The translations under genes and the position numbers were made by a program. DNA of 64,000 nt from Sphaerimonospora thailandensis. GTDB lineage: Bacteria; Actinomycetota; Actinomycetes; Streptosporangiales; Streptosporangiaceae. Under the pieces are notes generated by a model. That model was not told where the DNA came from. It searched no databases and worked only from the letters and a program-made list of their open reading frames with translations. The DNA is taken from the NCBI RefSeq assembly GCF_016863115.1, contig NZ_BOOG01000025.1, forward strand, positions 1-64,000, read 5' to 3'. Shown here piece by piece: positions 39,413-47,971 of this stretch (positions are counted from its first letter, which is position 1; every line of letters starts with the position of its first letter).

Positions 39413-40066
39413 ATGAACGCTGTCGAGGTGAGCGTCCGGATCCCGGCCGGGGGCGTCGTGCTCGACGCCGACGTCGTGGTGCCGCGGCCGGCGCAGGGGG
39501 TCGTGCTGTTCGCGCACGGCAGCGGAAGCGGGCGGCACAGCCCCCGAAACCGCTACGTGGCCCGTGAGCTGCAGCGCGCCGGGCTGGCGACCGTCCTGGC
39601 GGATCTGCTCACGGTCGAGGAGGAGCGCGCCGACGCCCATACCGGCCACCTGCGGTTCGACATCGGCCTGCTGGCCGGGCGGGTGGCGGCGCTGGCCGAC
39701 CGGGTGCCGGAGGACGTGCCGACCCGGGGCCTCGGCATCGGGCTGTTCGGCGCGAGCACGGGCGCGGCGGCCGCCCTGGTGGCGGCGGCGGCCCGCCCGG
39801 CCACGGTGCGCGCCGTCGTCTCCCGGGGCGGCCGGCCCGACATGGCCGGGGACGCCCTCGCCTCGGTCAGGCAGCCGACGCTGCTGATCGTCGGCGAACG
39901 CGACCCGATCGTCATCGAGCTCAACATGGAGGCGATGGGCCGGCTCACCGCGGAGACCCGCCTGGAGATCGTCCCGGGTGCCTCGCACCTGTTCGAGGAG
40001 CCGGGGACGCTCGAGTCGGTCGCGGGTCTCGCCCGTGACTGGTTCGCCCGCCATCTGGCCGGATGA
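39413..40066 (+). CDS. Dienelactone-hydrolase-like alpha/beta hydrolase
   Basis: 217 residues from ATG; GGGGGAG lies 3-7 nt upstream. Alpha/beta-hydrolase marks: oxyanion region VLFAHGSGSGRHSPRN, nucleophile elbow GLFGASTGAAAAL (Ser), acid region LLIVGERDPIV, and catalytic His in PGASHLFEEPG. The family cleaves esters or lactones; many actinobacterial members lie next to phosphoribosyltransferase genes, but here the neighbours are a reductase and an aldo/keto reductase. Cytosolic, substrate unknown. Confidence 0.85.
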   Translation: MNAVEVSVRIPAGGVVLDADVVVPRPAQGVVLFAHGSGSGRHSPRNRYVARELQRAGLATVLADLLTVEEERADAHTGHLRFDIGLLAGRVAALADRVPEDVPTRGLGIGLFGASTGAAAALVAAAARPATVRAVVSRGGRPDMAGDALASVRQPTLLIVGERDPIVIELNMEAMGRLTAETRLEIVPGASHLFEEPGTLESVAGLARDWFARHLAG

Positions 40067-40100
40067 CCGTCCCTATCAGCCCACATTAGGATCAATCGTC

Positions 40101-41078
40101 ATGGAACAGCGGGTGTTGGGCAGGACGGGCAGGCAGGTGGGCGTCGTCGGGCTGGGGGCCTGGCAGCTCGGGGCGGACTGGGGCGAGGTCAGCGAGGCGG
40201 ACGCGCTGGCCACCCTCCACGCGGCCGTCGACGCGGGGGTCGACTTCATCGACACGGCCGACGTGTACGGGGACGGCCGCAGCGAGAAGATCATCGGCAG
40301 GCTGCTCGGGGAGCGGCCCGGACTGACCGTGGCCACCAAGATGGGGCGGCGGATGCTCCAGACGCCCGAGGCCTACACTCTGGGCAACTTCCGCGCCTGG
40401 ACCGACCGCTCCCGCGCCAACCTGGGCGTCGACACGCTCGACCTGGTCCAGCTCCACTGCCCGCCCAGCGCGGTGTTCGACGACGACGCGGTGTTCGACG
40501 GCCTCGACACGCTGGTGGCCGAGGGCGCGATCGCGGCCTACGGCGTCAGCGTGGAGAGCGTCGGAGAGGCGCTCACCGCGATCGCCCGGCCGAACGTGGC
40601 CGCCGTGCAGATCATCCTCAACGCGTTCCGGCTCAAGCCGCTCGACGAGGTGCTCCCGGCGGCCGAGAAGGCCGGCGTCGGCATCATCGCCCGGGTCCCG
40701 CTGGCCAGCGGTCTGCTGTCGGGACGGTACGGCCCGCAGACGGTCTTCGCGGAGAACGACCATCGCAACTTCAACCGGCAGGGCGAGGCCTTCGACGTCG
40801 GCGAGACCTTCTCCGGGGTGGAGTACGGCGTGGGCCTGCAGGCGGTCGACCGCATCCGGGGGCTGGTTCCCCGGGGCATGACCATGGCCCAGTTCGCGCT
40901 GCGCTGGATCATCGACCAGCCGGGGGTGAGCGTGGTGATCCCGGGCGCCCGCAACCCCGAGCAGGCCCGGGCGAACGCCGCGGCCGCCGATCTGCCGCCC
41001 CTGCCGGCCGAGACGCACGCCACGGTCCGCCGGGTGTACGACGAGCTGATCCGGCCCCAGGTGCATCACCGTTGGTGA
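40101..41078 (+). CDS. Aldo/keto reductase
   Basis: 325 residues from ATG. Catalytic tetrad visible: Asp and Tyr in [14 protein letters not shown], Lys in VATKMG, His in VQLHCPP. NADPH-contact motif near the C-terminus: [18 protein letters not shown]. Family members reduce aldehydes and ketones with NADPH. There is no ribosome binding site; TAGGAT (40087-40092) lies 8 nt before the ATG, so the mRNA is likely leaderless. Confidence 0.9.
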   Translation: MEQRVLGRTGRQVGVVGLGAWQLGADWGEVSEADALATLHAAVDAGVDFIDTADVYGDGRSEKIIGRLLGERPGLTVATKMGRRMLQTPEAYTLGNFRAWTDRSRANLGVDTLDLVQLHCPPSAVFDDDAVFDGLDTLVAEGAIAAYGVSVESVGEALTAIARPNVAAVQIILNAFRLKPLDEVLPAAEKAGVGIIARVPLASGLLSGRYGPQTVFAENDHRNFNRQGEAFDVGETFSGVEYGVGLQAVDRIRGLVPRGMTMAQFALRWIIDQPGVSVVIPGARNPEQARANAAAADLPPLPAETHATVRRVYDELIRPQVHHRW

Positions 41079-41248
41079 GCAGGCGGGGGGATCACGGAGG
41101 ATTTGCGCGCGAAATCGGGGCGGCGGCACCGGTAGCATCGAAGCCTGGAGTCCCGCCGGCGCTGGATCTTCCGGAGGCCGGTCCGGGCGGGATGTCCGCG
41201 AACTCGTTTCCGCGCGAACGCGCACGAACGCCAGCCGAAGGAGCCACC

Positions 41249-43225
41249 GTGTCTGCCGCCCTCGAAATACGCATCACCCTCGCCGGAGCCGAGCGTGTGG
41301 TGGCGGCGGGCACGACGGCCGGGGAGGCGCTCGACGCCGACGGCAGGTCCGTCGTCGCCGCGAGGATCAACGGCGAGCCGCGTGACCTGGCCGCCGAGGT
41401 CGGCGACGGCGACATCGTCGAACCGATCGCCATCGACAGCCCCGACGGCCGGGCGATCCTGCGTCACTCGACCGCTCACGTGATGGCCCAGGCCGTACAG
41501 GAGATCTTCCCCGAGGCCAGGCTCGGCATCGGCCCGCCCGTGGAGAACGGCTTCTACTACGACTTCGACGTCGCCGAGCCGTTCACCCCCGACGACCTCA
41601 AGCGCGTCGAGAAGCGGATGCGCGAGATCGTCAAGCAGGGTCAGACCTTCAGCCGGCGGCCGGTGAGCGACGAGGACGCCCGCGAGGAGCTGGCGGCCGA
41701 GCCGTACAAGCTGGAGCTGATCGGGCTGAAGGGCGGCGCGGCCGAGTCGGCCGAGGGCGCGAACGTGGAGGTGGGCGCCGGGCAGCTCACCATCTACGAC
41801 AACCTCGACCCCAAGTCCGGCGAGCTGTGCTGGAAGGACCTGTGCCGCGGGCCGCACCTGCCGAGCACCAGGGTCATCCCGGCGTTCAAGCTGATGCGCT
41901 CGGGCGGGGCCTACTGGCGGGGCAGCGAGAAGAACCCGCAGCTCCAGCGGATCTACGGCACCGCCTGGGAGTCGCGCGAGAAGCAGGACGAGTACCTGCA
42001 CCTGCTGGCGGAGGCCGAGAAGCGCGACCACCGCAAGCTCGGCGCCGAGCTCGACCTGTTCTCCTTCCCCGACGAGCTGGGCTCCGGCCTGCCGGTCTTC
42101 CACCCCAAGGGCGGCATCATCCGGCGGGTGATGGAGGACTACTCGCGCCGCAGGCACGAGGAGGCGGGCTACTCGTTCGTCAACACCCCGCACATCACCA
42201 AGGAGAACCTCTACAAGATCTCCGGCCACCTCGACTGGTACGCCGACGGCATGTTCCCGCCCATGGAGCTGGAGGGCGCCCGCTACTACCTGAAGCCGAT
42301 GAACTGCCCGATGCACAACCTGATCTTCAGGGCGCGCGGGCGGTCCTACCGCGAGCTGCCGCTGCGGCTGTTCGAGTTCGGCACGGTCTACCGGTACGAG
42401 AAGTCCGGGGTGGTGCACGGCCTGACCCGGGTGCGCGGCCTCACCCAGGACGACGCGCACATCTACTGCACCCGTGAGCAGATGCGCGACGAGCTCACGT
42501 CGCTGCTGCGGTTCGTGCTCGACCTGCTGCGCGACTACGGCCTCGACGACTTCTACCTGGAGCTGTCCACCAAGGACCCGGAGAAGTTCGTCGGCTCCGA
42601 CGAGGCGTGGGAGGAGGCCACGGCGACCCTGCGCGAGGTCGCCGAGTCCGAGAAGCTGGACCTGGTGCTCGACCCGGGCGGCGCGGCCTTCTACGGCCCC
42701 AAGATCTCAGTCCAGGCCCGGGACGCCATCGGCCGGACCTGGCAGATGTCGACCATCCAGCTCGACTTCAACCTGCCGCAGCTGTTCGAGCTCGAGTACC
42801 AGTCGTCCGAGGGAGGCCGTCAGCAGCCCGTCATGATCCACCGGGCGCTGTTCGGGTCGATCGAGCGGTTCTTCGGCGTCCTGGTCGAGCACTACGCCGG
42901 CGCGTTCCCTCCGTGGCTCGCCCCCGTGCAGGTCGTCGGCATCCCGATCACCGACGCGCACGCGCCGTACCTGCAGGACGTCGCCAAGCGGCTGCGCGAG
43001 CGCGGCGTGCGGGTCGAGGTGGACGTCTCCGACGACCGGATGCAGAAGAAGATCCGTAACGCGCAGAAGGCCAAGGTGCCGTTCATGCTGCTGGCCGGTG
43101 ACGACGACGTGGCGGCGGGCGCGGTGTCCTTCCGCTACCGCAGCGGCGAGCAGAAGAACGGCGTCCCGATCGACCAGGCGATCGCCGAGATCGTCGACGC
43201 CATCGACCGCCGCGTCCAGGTCTGA
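41249..43225 (+). CDS. thrS: Threonyl-tRNA synthetase
   Basis: 658 residues from GTG 41249 with GAAGGAG 6 nt upstream. TGS domain about 1-62, editing (SAD) domain about 70-230 with the metal site [12 protein letters not shown], then the class II catalytic core: motif 2 [24 protein letters not shown], zinc cysteine in [10 protein letters not shown], motif 3 [16 protein letters not shown]. The anticodon domain is about 550-655. It charges tRNA-Thr in the cytosol. The 170 bp before it show no recognisable T-box. It is the first gene of a block conserved in actinobacteria (thrS, HIT, pgsA, acyltransferase, pimA). Confidence 0.96.
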   Translation: MSAALEIRITLAGAERVVAAGTTAGEALDADGRSVVAARINGEPRDLAAEVGDGDIVEPIAIDSPDGRAILRHSTAHVMAQAVQEIFPEARLGIGPPVENGFYYDFDVAEPFTPDDLKRVEKRMREIVKQGQTFSRRPVSDEDAREELAAEPYKLELIGLKGGAAESAEGANVEVGAGQLTIYDNLDPKSGELCWKDLCRGPHLPSTRVIPAFKLMRSGGAYWRGSEKNPQLQRIYGTAWESREKQDEYLHLLAEAEKRDHRKLGAELDLFSFPDELGSGLPVFHPKGGIIRRVMEDYSRRRHEEAGYSFVNTPHITKENLYKISGHLDWYADGMFPPMELEGARYYLKPMNCPMHNLIFRARGRSYRELPLRLFEFGTVYRYEKSGVVHGLTRVRGLTQDDAHIYCTREQMRDELTSLLRFVLDLLRDYGLDDFYLELSTKDPEKFVGSDEAWEEATATLREVAESEKLDLVLDPGGAAFYGPKISVQARDAIGRTWQMSTIQLDFNLPQLFELEYQSSEGGRQQPVMIHRALFGSIERFFGVLVEHYAGAFPPWLAPVQVVGIPITDAHAPYLQDVAKRLRERGVRVEVDVSDDRMQKKIRNAQKAKVPFMLLAGDDDVAAGAVSFRYRSGEQKNGVPIDQAIAEIVDAIDRRVQV

Positions 43226-43340
43226 CGCCCGTCCTCTCCCGGTACGGCCCGGCCGTACCGGGGGCAGCGCTCCAGATCGCGGGTCATATGCTGCTGCCAG
43301 CGGCAGCGGCATGCACCAGGGAACGGAGGAGAGGGCGAGC

Positions 43341-43886
43341 GTGGACTCAGAGCCGATCGAGCAGGCCGGTGCGGGGGCGCCCGACAACTTCCAGCGGCTG
43401 TGGACCCCCCATCGCATGGCCTACATCAAGGGGGAGAACAAGCCCACGGGGTCGGGTAAGGATGACGGCTGTCCGTTCTGCGAGATCCCGAAGCTTCCCG
43501 ACGAGGACGGTCTGATCCTCGCCCGTGGCTCCGCCGTGTTCGCCCTGCTCAACCTCTATCCGTACAACTCCGGTCACCTGATGGTCTGTCCCTACCGCCA
43601 TGTCGCCGACTACGCCGATCTGGACGAGGCCGAGACCGCCGAGCTGGCGGAGTTCACCAAACGGGCGACGCTGGCGCTGCGCAAGGCGAGCGGCGCGCAG
43701 GGGTTCAACGTCGGGATGAACCTGGGCGGCGTCGCGGGCGCGGGCATCGCCGCCCACCTGCACCAGCACGTCGTCCCCCGGTGGGGCGGTGACACCAACT
43801 TCATGCCGGTGGTCGGGCACACCCGGGTCCTGCCCCAACTCCTGCGCGACACCCGCGACCTCATCGCCGACGCCTGGCCCAGCTGA
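43341..43886 (+). CDS. HIT-family hydrolase, Ap4A phosphorylase-like
   Basis: 181 residues from GTG 43341 with GGAGGAGAGGG upstream. HIT triad AHLHQHVVPRW; zinc-type cysteines in CPFCEIP; NSGHLMVCPYRHV; FNVGMNLGGVAGAG. The homologue next to thrS in Mycobacterium tuberculosis is a diadenosine tetraphosphate phosphorylase, so clearing Ap4A, a by-product of aminoacyl-tRNA synthetases, is the likely job here. It lies 115 bp downstream of thrS. Confidence 0.9.
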   Translation: MDSEPIEQAGAGAPDNFQRLWTPHRMAYIKGENKPTGSGKDDGCPFCEIPKLPDEDGLILARGSAVFALLNLYPYNSGHLMVCPYRHVADYADLDEAETAELAEFTKRATLALRKASGAQGFNVGMNLGGVAGAGIAAHLHQHVVPRWGGDTNFMPVVGHTRVLPQLLRDTRDLIADAWPS

Positions 43887-43912
43887 GCGGTCTGCTCACC
43901 CGGCCGGCGGCC

Positions 43913-46027
43913 TCAGGGCTGCGAGCTCGGCGCCATGGCAGGGGCGGCGGGTTGCTCGTCGATTTGCACCGCGCGGATTCCCGCGCTCAGCACCAGCGGT
44001 ACGGCCAGGGCCAGCGCCATGGACAGCACGGCCGCTCCCGAGTCGTTGACGAGCATGCCGACCAGTCCGCTGACCAGTGCCCCGAGCAGACCGGCCTTGA
44101 GCATGGGCGCCCGCTCGAACGCCACGGGCAGGATCCCCGCGCTGGCCGCGCCCGGCCGGAGCAGCGCGAACACCAGGAAGGCCAGGGCCGCGATCACCAC
44201 CGGCATCAGGTTGGGGCTGATCAGGGTGCTCAGCATCGCCGTGAGCTTGCGTGAGATCACCGGTAGGAACGTGCCGTCGGCCACCTGCCCGACGAAGCGA
44301 CCCAGATGGGTCTGCCTGTCGGCGGGGCGTAGATAGTCCAGGTAGGCGATGCTCATGACGAGCACCCCGCCGGCGGCGCAGAAGATCCCCAGCTTGACGA
44401 CCGACACGCGCTTGCCCGCGACGAGGAGCGTCGCGACCGCGATGCCCGGCAGGAAGGCGATGACCCCGCCGAAGTCGCTGCCCACCCCGGGCCAGCCGTC
44501 GAGCAGCATCGCGAACCCGCCGAGGGTGGCCACCAGGGCGACACCGAGGGCCTTCCGGCCGGTGCGGGCCAGCAGATCGGCGATCGCCGTCGTGACGAGC
44601 AGGACGGCGGTGGCCAGCAGCGCGAACGGAATGTTGCCGAGGCCGTGGTAACGGGCGCCGACCACTCCCGTGTAGCCCATCAGGCTGTTGAGCTGCAGCG
44701 GCGTGCCGGTCAGCAGATCGCCGAGCAGCACCGCCGCCGTGACGGCCGCGATCACGGAGGGTGGCCCCAGGACGCTTCTCCGCCATGGCCCGGACAGGGC
44801 CACGGTCGTGAGCCCGGCCGCCGTCACGAGGACGCCCGCGACCAGCGCGATCGTCGGCTGTGCCGTACCGGCCCACGGGAGGAGGTTCACGAGGTAGGTG
44901 GAGACGGGGATCGACGCGAGCGCGATCGCGGCGCCCCGGACCAGGGGGAGCCGCTCGCGGCGGCGCAGCAACAGGAACGCGACGACATAGAACAGCACCT
45001 GGAGCACGGCCAGCGAGGTGAAGAAGACTCCGGTCGTGTCGCGGATGGTCTGCCCGGCCACGTCGGCGATCCTGAGTTCGGCCACCCGCGCGGCGACCTC
45101 GCCGCCCCCCATGGCGTGGGTCTCGACCGGCACTCCGACCACCGTCGAGGGAACGGCGCCGACTGCCCAGGTGAGGATGGTGGCGGTGAGGTCCGGCACG
45201 ATGATCATGTTGGTCCGGTGGGTGGAGCGCGCGCCCAACGATCCGGCCGTGCCCTGACCGTGCAGCATGGCCACTCTGAGATGGGGGACCGAACCGTGGT
45301 CGGCGAGCCCGGCGACCAGGACCAGGCCGTCGCCGAGCCGGGGCAGGATCGCGGTGAGCCGGGCGTCCGCGGCGCGGACCGCCGCCCGGCGGGCCCGGGG
45401 CGTCAGCGGCTCGGGCGCCGTGCCGAGCCTGCCTTCCCGAAGGTACGGCGTGACGAGATCGTCGATGGCGACCGCGGTGATTTTGCACCGGGTCCAGTCG
45501 GTCACGTCGGCCGGGCTGTCGGCGTAGACGTCCACCCGGCCCTGCCGGTCGGCCAGGGCGAGCGCCGCCCCGGGACCCACCGCCGTCGTGCACTGCCGCC
45601 CGGCGTGGGCGGCCTCCCCGAGGGTGCCCACGTACTTCCGGTCCTGAGCCTCCCGCAGCCGGGGCACGTCGGCGACCACGGCCCCCTCGCCCTGCCGCAG
45701 CGGCGCGGGCGGCAGGCCGCAACCGCGGCCGACGGCGGACCGGACCCCGGCGGAGACCGTGAGCCAGCCGTCGTACGGGCAGGTGACCCGGCCCACGGTC
45801 TTCACGGACAGCGAGCCGGTCGCGCTCTGCCCGGCCAGCCGCCACAGGTTGGGTGTGTCGGCGGGGTTGAGGTCACTCCACATCAGTCCGGGGATCCCGA
45901 TGAGCGTCACCCGCTCCAGGCTGTGGGCCGCGGCGGCGGGAAGCGCCGGGATCAGCGAGCCGTACAGCAGGCCGATCACGACGCCGAGGATCACACCGCG
46001 CATCGCGCCGAGGACCGTACGCCTCAC
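43913..46027 (-). CDS. Multi-pass membrane protein with an alkaline-phosphatase-like extracellular domain
   Basis: 704 residues from GTG 46027 (GGGGG about 6 nt upstream); ATG 46003 is an alternative. One N-terminal membrane segment (about 8-30), an external domain of about 310 residues (VTLIGIPGLMWSDLNPADTPNLWRLA, SVKTVGRVTCPYDGWLTVSAGVR, LVAGLADHGSVPHLRVAML, HRTNMIIVPDLTATILTW), then about ten membrane segments. The first Asp and the N-T-P-N-L pattern recall the metal-binding start of alkaline-phosphatase-superfamily phosphodiesterases. The actual reaction is unknown. It lies on the opposite strand within the thrS-pgsA block and is convergent with the HIT gene. Confidence 0.72.
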   Translation of the reverse strand: MRRTVLGAMRGVILGVVIGLLYGSLIPALPAAAAHSLERVTLIGIPGLMWSDLNPADTPNLWRLAGQSATGSLSVKTVGRVTCPYDGWLTVSAGVRSAVGRGCGLPPAPLRQGEGAVVADVPRLREAQDRKYVGTLGEAAHAGRQCTTAVGPGAALALADRQGRVDVYADSPADVTDWTRCKITAVAIDDLVTPYLREGRLGTAPEPLTPRARRAAVRAADARLTAILPRLGDGLVLVAGLADHGSVPHLRVAMLHGQGTAGSLGARSTHRTNMIIVPDLTATILTWAVGAVPSTVVGVPVETHAMGGGEVAARVAELRIADVAGQTIRDTTGVFFTSLAVLQVLFYVVAFLLLRRRERLPLVRGAAIALASIPVSTYLVNLLPWAGTAQPTIALVAGVLVTAAGLTTVALSGPWRRSVLGPPSVIAAVTAAVLLGDLLTGTPLQLNSLMGYTGVVGARYHGLGNIPFALLATAVLLVTTAIADLLARTGRKALGVALVATLGGFAMLLDGWPGVGSDFGGVIAFLPGIAVATLLVAGKRVSVVKLGIFCAAGGVLVMSIAYLDYLRPADRQTHLGRFVGQVADGTFLPVISRKLTAMLSTLISPNLMPVVIAALAFLVFALLRPGAASAGILPVAFERAPMLKAGLLGALVSGLVGMLVNDSGAAVLSMALALAVPLVLSAGIRAVQIDEQPAAPAMAPSSQP

Positions 46028-46053
46028 CGAAGACCCCCAACCCGCCGTTGGTC

Positions 46054-46182
46054 TCGCACATTCGCGATCTTCTAAAGATGCGATTCCGAGAATCTGCGAT
46101 CTTGAGAAAACTTGCGACCAAAGTACCGGAGCCGAGGGACGGTGCACAGGTGATCTTGCGGAATTCTTTCCGCCGGATCACC
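46054..46182. promoter_or_regulatory. Structured intergenic region with GATCTT repeats and a hairpin
   Basis: Contains GCGATCTT (46064-46071), AAGATGC (46075-46081), the palindrome GATTCCGAGAATC (46082-46094), GCGATCTTG (46096-46104), CTTGCGACC (46111-46119) and a hairpin GGTGATC-GCGGAA / TTCCGC-GATCACC (46149-46182) that overlaps the stop of the upstream glycosidase gene. The hairpin may terminate the glycosidase transcript; the repeats probably form the promoter control region of the membrane-protein gene. Confidence 0.45.
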
Positions 46183-47785
46183 GGGCGAGGGTCGCGGGGC
46201 TTTCGTTGGTGAGGCGGTCGAGGGTGGTCACGTAGTAGGCGCCGGAGCCGCCGGCGGCGTAGGACGGGGAATCACTCGCCGGGACGATCGCCACCAGGTT
46301 GCGGGCGTCGGCCGTGAGGCAGGCACTGTTCTTGGCGGCGGCCGCCTTGCCGGCCTTGCGGTCGGGCACACGGTAGACGGCATACGCGCGGGCGTCCGGC
46401 TGGGCCCGCCACTCGAGCCTCCCGTTCACGTTCTTCACCCCCTGAGGGGGCGCGGGCCGCTTCGTCTTGAACCGCTCGGGGAGGGGGAGCAGCGCCGGTC
46501 TGCTGTAGTGCCCGGCGACGATGCGGTCGAGGACGGACAGGGGGTTGGCGATGAGGTATTTGGCGCTGAAGTAGACATCGCCCCCGACCTCTGGATATTT
46601 CCGGTTCAGGGTGAGATGGGCGGGCAGTTCGCCCGCCTTCTTCCATGCCGGGGTGTCGGTGCTGCCCACGCGGTAGAGCGCCTGGCCGATGTAGAGGTCC
46701 ACGCCGGTGCCCTTCACCGCGTTCGCCCACCAGGGCACGAGCACCTCGTAGGCGGCGGCGGAGAACCCTCTCGGCCAGTAGAGCTGGGGCATGACGTAGT
46801 CCACGCTGCGCGCCTTGATCCACGCCTTCGCGTCCGCGTAGATGCTGTCGTAGGCGGACATGCCCGTGGTGTTCGAACCGCTGGGATCCTCCTTCTTGTT
46901 GCGCCAGATCCCGAACGGGCTGATGCCGAACTTCACGTACGGCTTGGCCTCGTGCACGGCGTCCGACACCTGGGCCACCAGCTTGTTCACGTTGTCGCGC
47001 CGCCAGTCGGCCTGCTTCATGCCGTCGCCGTACTTCTTGAACGCGGCATGGTCGGCGAACCTCGTGCCCTTTCCGGGATAGGGGTAGAAGTAGTCGTCGA
47101 AGTGGACGCCGTCCACGTCGTAGCGTCGCACCACGTCGGTCACGACGCGGGTCACCCAGTCCCTGACCTGGGGGAGGCCGGGATTGTAGTAGAGGCCGCC
47201 CTCGTGCTTGACGGTCCAGTCGGGGTGGACCCGGGCCGGGTGGCCGGGCGGCAGCTTGGAAGTGGCCGACTCCGCGGCCCGGTACGGGTTGAACCAGGCG
47301 TGGAACTCCAACCCCCGCTTGTGCGCCTCGTCCACCAGGAACGGCAGCGGGTCCCACCCCGGATCCTTGCCCGCCGTGCCGGTCAGCCACTGCGACCAGG
47401 GCTCGAGCGAGGAGCGGTAGAGCGCGTCCGATGCGGGCCGGACCTGGACGAACACCGCGTTGAGCCGCCGCTTGACCGCGTTGTCGAGGATCTTGAGGTA
47501 TTCGGCGCGCTGCCGATGGGGGCTCAGCCCCGGACGGGAGGGCCAGTCGAGATTGCGCACTGTGGCGATCCACACGCCCCGCAGCTGCCGTTTGGGAAAG
47601 CGGACGCTGGTGGCGCAGGACTGGGCGGCCGACAGGCGCTCCGGCGCCGCCGTGCCCGCGCCTTTGCCCGCCCCATTGCCTGTCGCGGCCCCGGCCACCG
47701 GTCCGAAGGTGTACGCGGCGCCGCCGGTGAGCAACGCGACGGCGGTGGTGGCGATCAACGGGCGCAGGTAGCCCCGATCGGTCAT
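46178..47785 (-). CDS. GHL10/family-10-like glycosyl hydrolase (YngK-type), secreted
   Basis: 535 residues. N-terminal signal/anchor about 7-35 (PLIATTAVALLTGGAAY...AGAA), then a linker. The GHL10 barrel is about 65-395: LRGVWIATVRNLDWPSRPG, NAVFVQVRPASDALYRS, LEFHAWFNPYRA, DVDGVHFDDYFYPYP (likely acid residues), KFGISPFGIWRN, DYVMPQLYWP. The C-terminus (about 425-535) resembles a fibronectin-III-like module (RLEWRAQPDARAYAVYRV). Family members act on cell-wall or extracellular polysaccharide; at least one bacterial member cleaves peptidoglycan after de-N-acetylated sugars. Localisation outside the cell is inferred. Confidence 0.85.
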   Translation of the reverse strand: MTDRGYLRPLIATTAVALLTGGAAYTFGPVAGAATGNGAGKGAGTAAPERLSAAQSCATSVRFPKRQLRGVWIATVRNLDWPSRPGLSPHRQRAEYLKILDNAVKRRLNAVFVQVRPASDALYRSSLEPWSQWLTGTAGKDPGWDPLPFLVDEAHKRGLEFHAWFNPYRAAESATSKLPPGHPARVHPDWTVKHEGGLYYNPGLPQVRDWVTRVVTDVVRRYDVDGVHFDDYFYPYPGKGTRFADHAAFKKYGDGMKQADWRRDNVNKLVAQVSDAVHEAKPYVKFGISPFGIWRNKKEDPSGSNTTGMSAYDSIYADAKAWIKARSVDYVMPQLYWPRGFSAAAYEVLVPWWANAVKGTGVDLYIGQALYRVGSTDTPAWKKAGELPAHLTLNRKYPEVGGDVYFSAKYLIANPLSVLDRIVAGHYSRPALLPLPERFKTKRPAPPQGVKNVNGRLEWRAQPDARAYAVYRVPDRKAGKAAAAKNSACLTADARNLVAIVPASDSPSYAAGGSGAYYVTTLDRLTNESPATLAR

Positions 47786-47971
47786 GTGGCGACCCTCCCC
47801 GAAATGCCGACATTTCCGGACACCAAGTGTCGCATTGGTAAATGCCGGGTTCGGTCAGCAACGGAAATCCGCCACCTTCGACCTGCGCCTACCGGGGCTG
47901 GTGTGACAGGACTCACGCGCTGGGACTGCCCGGGCGTCGGACGATCGAAACCCCGGCGCCCGGGGACGTCC

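Noticed and set aside
41079..41248. Possible T-box riboswitch before thrS
   Set aside because: No T-box sequence, specifier hairpin or antiterminator could be recognised; actinobacterial T-boxes I know of are mostly upstream of ileS.
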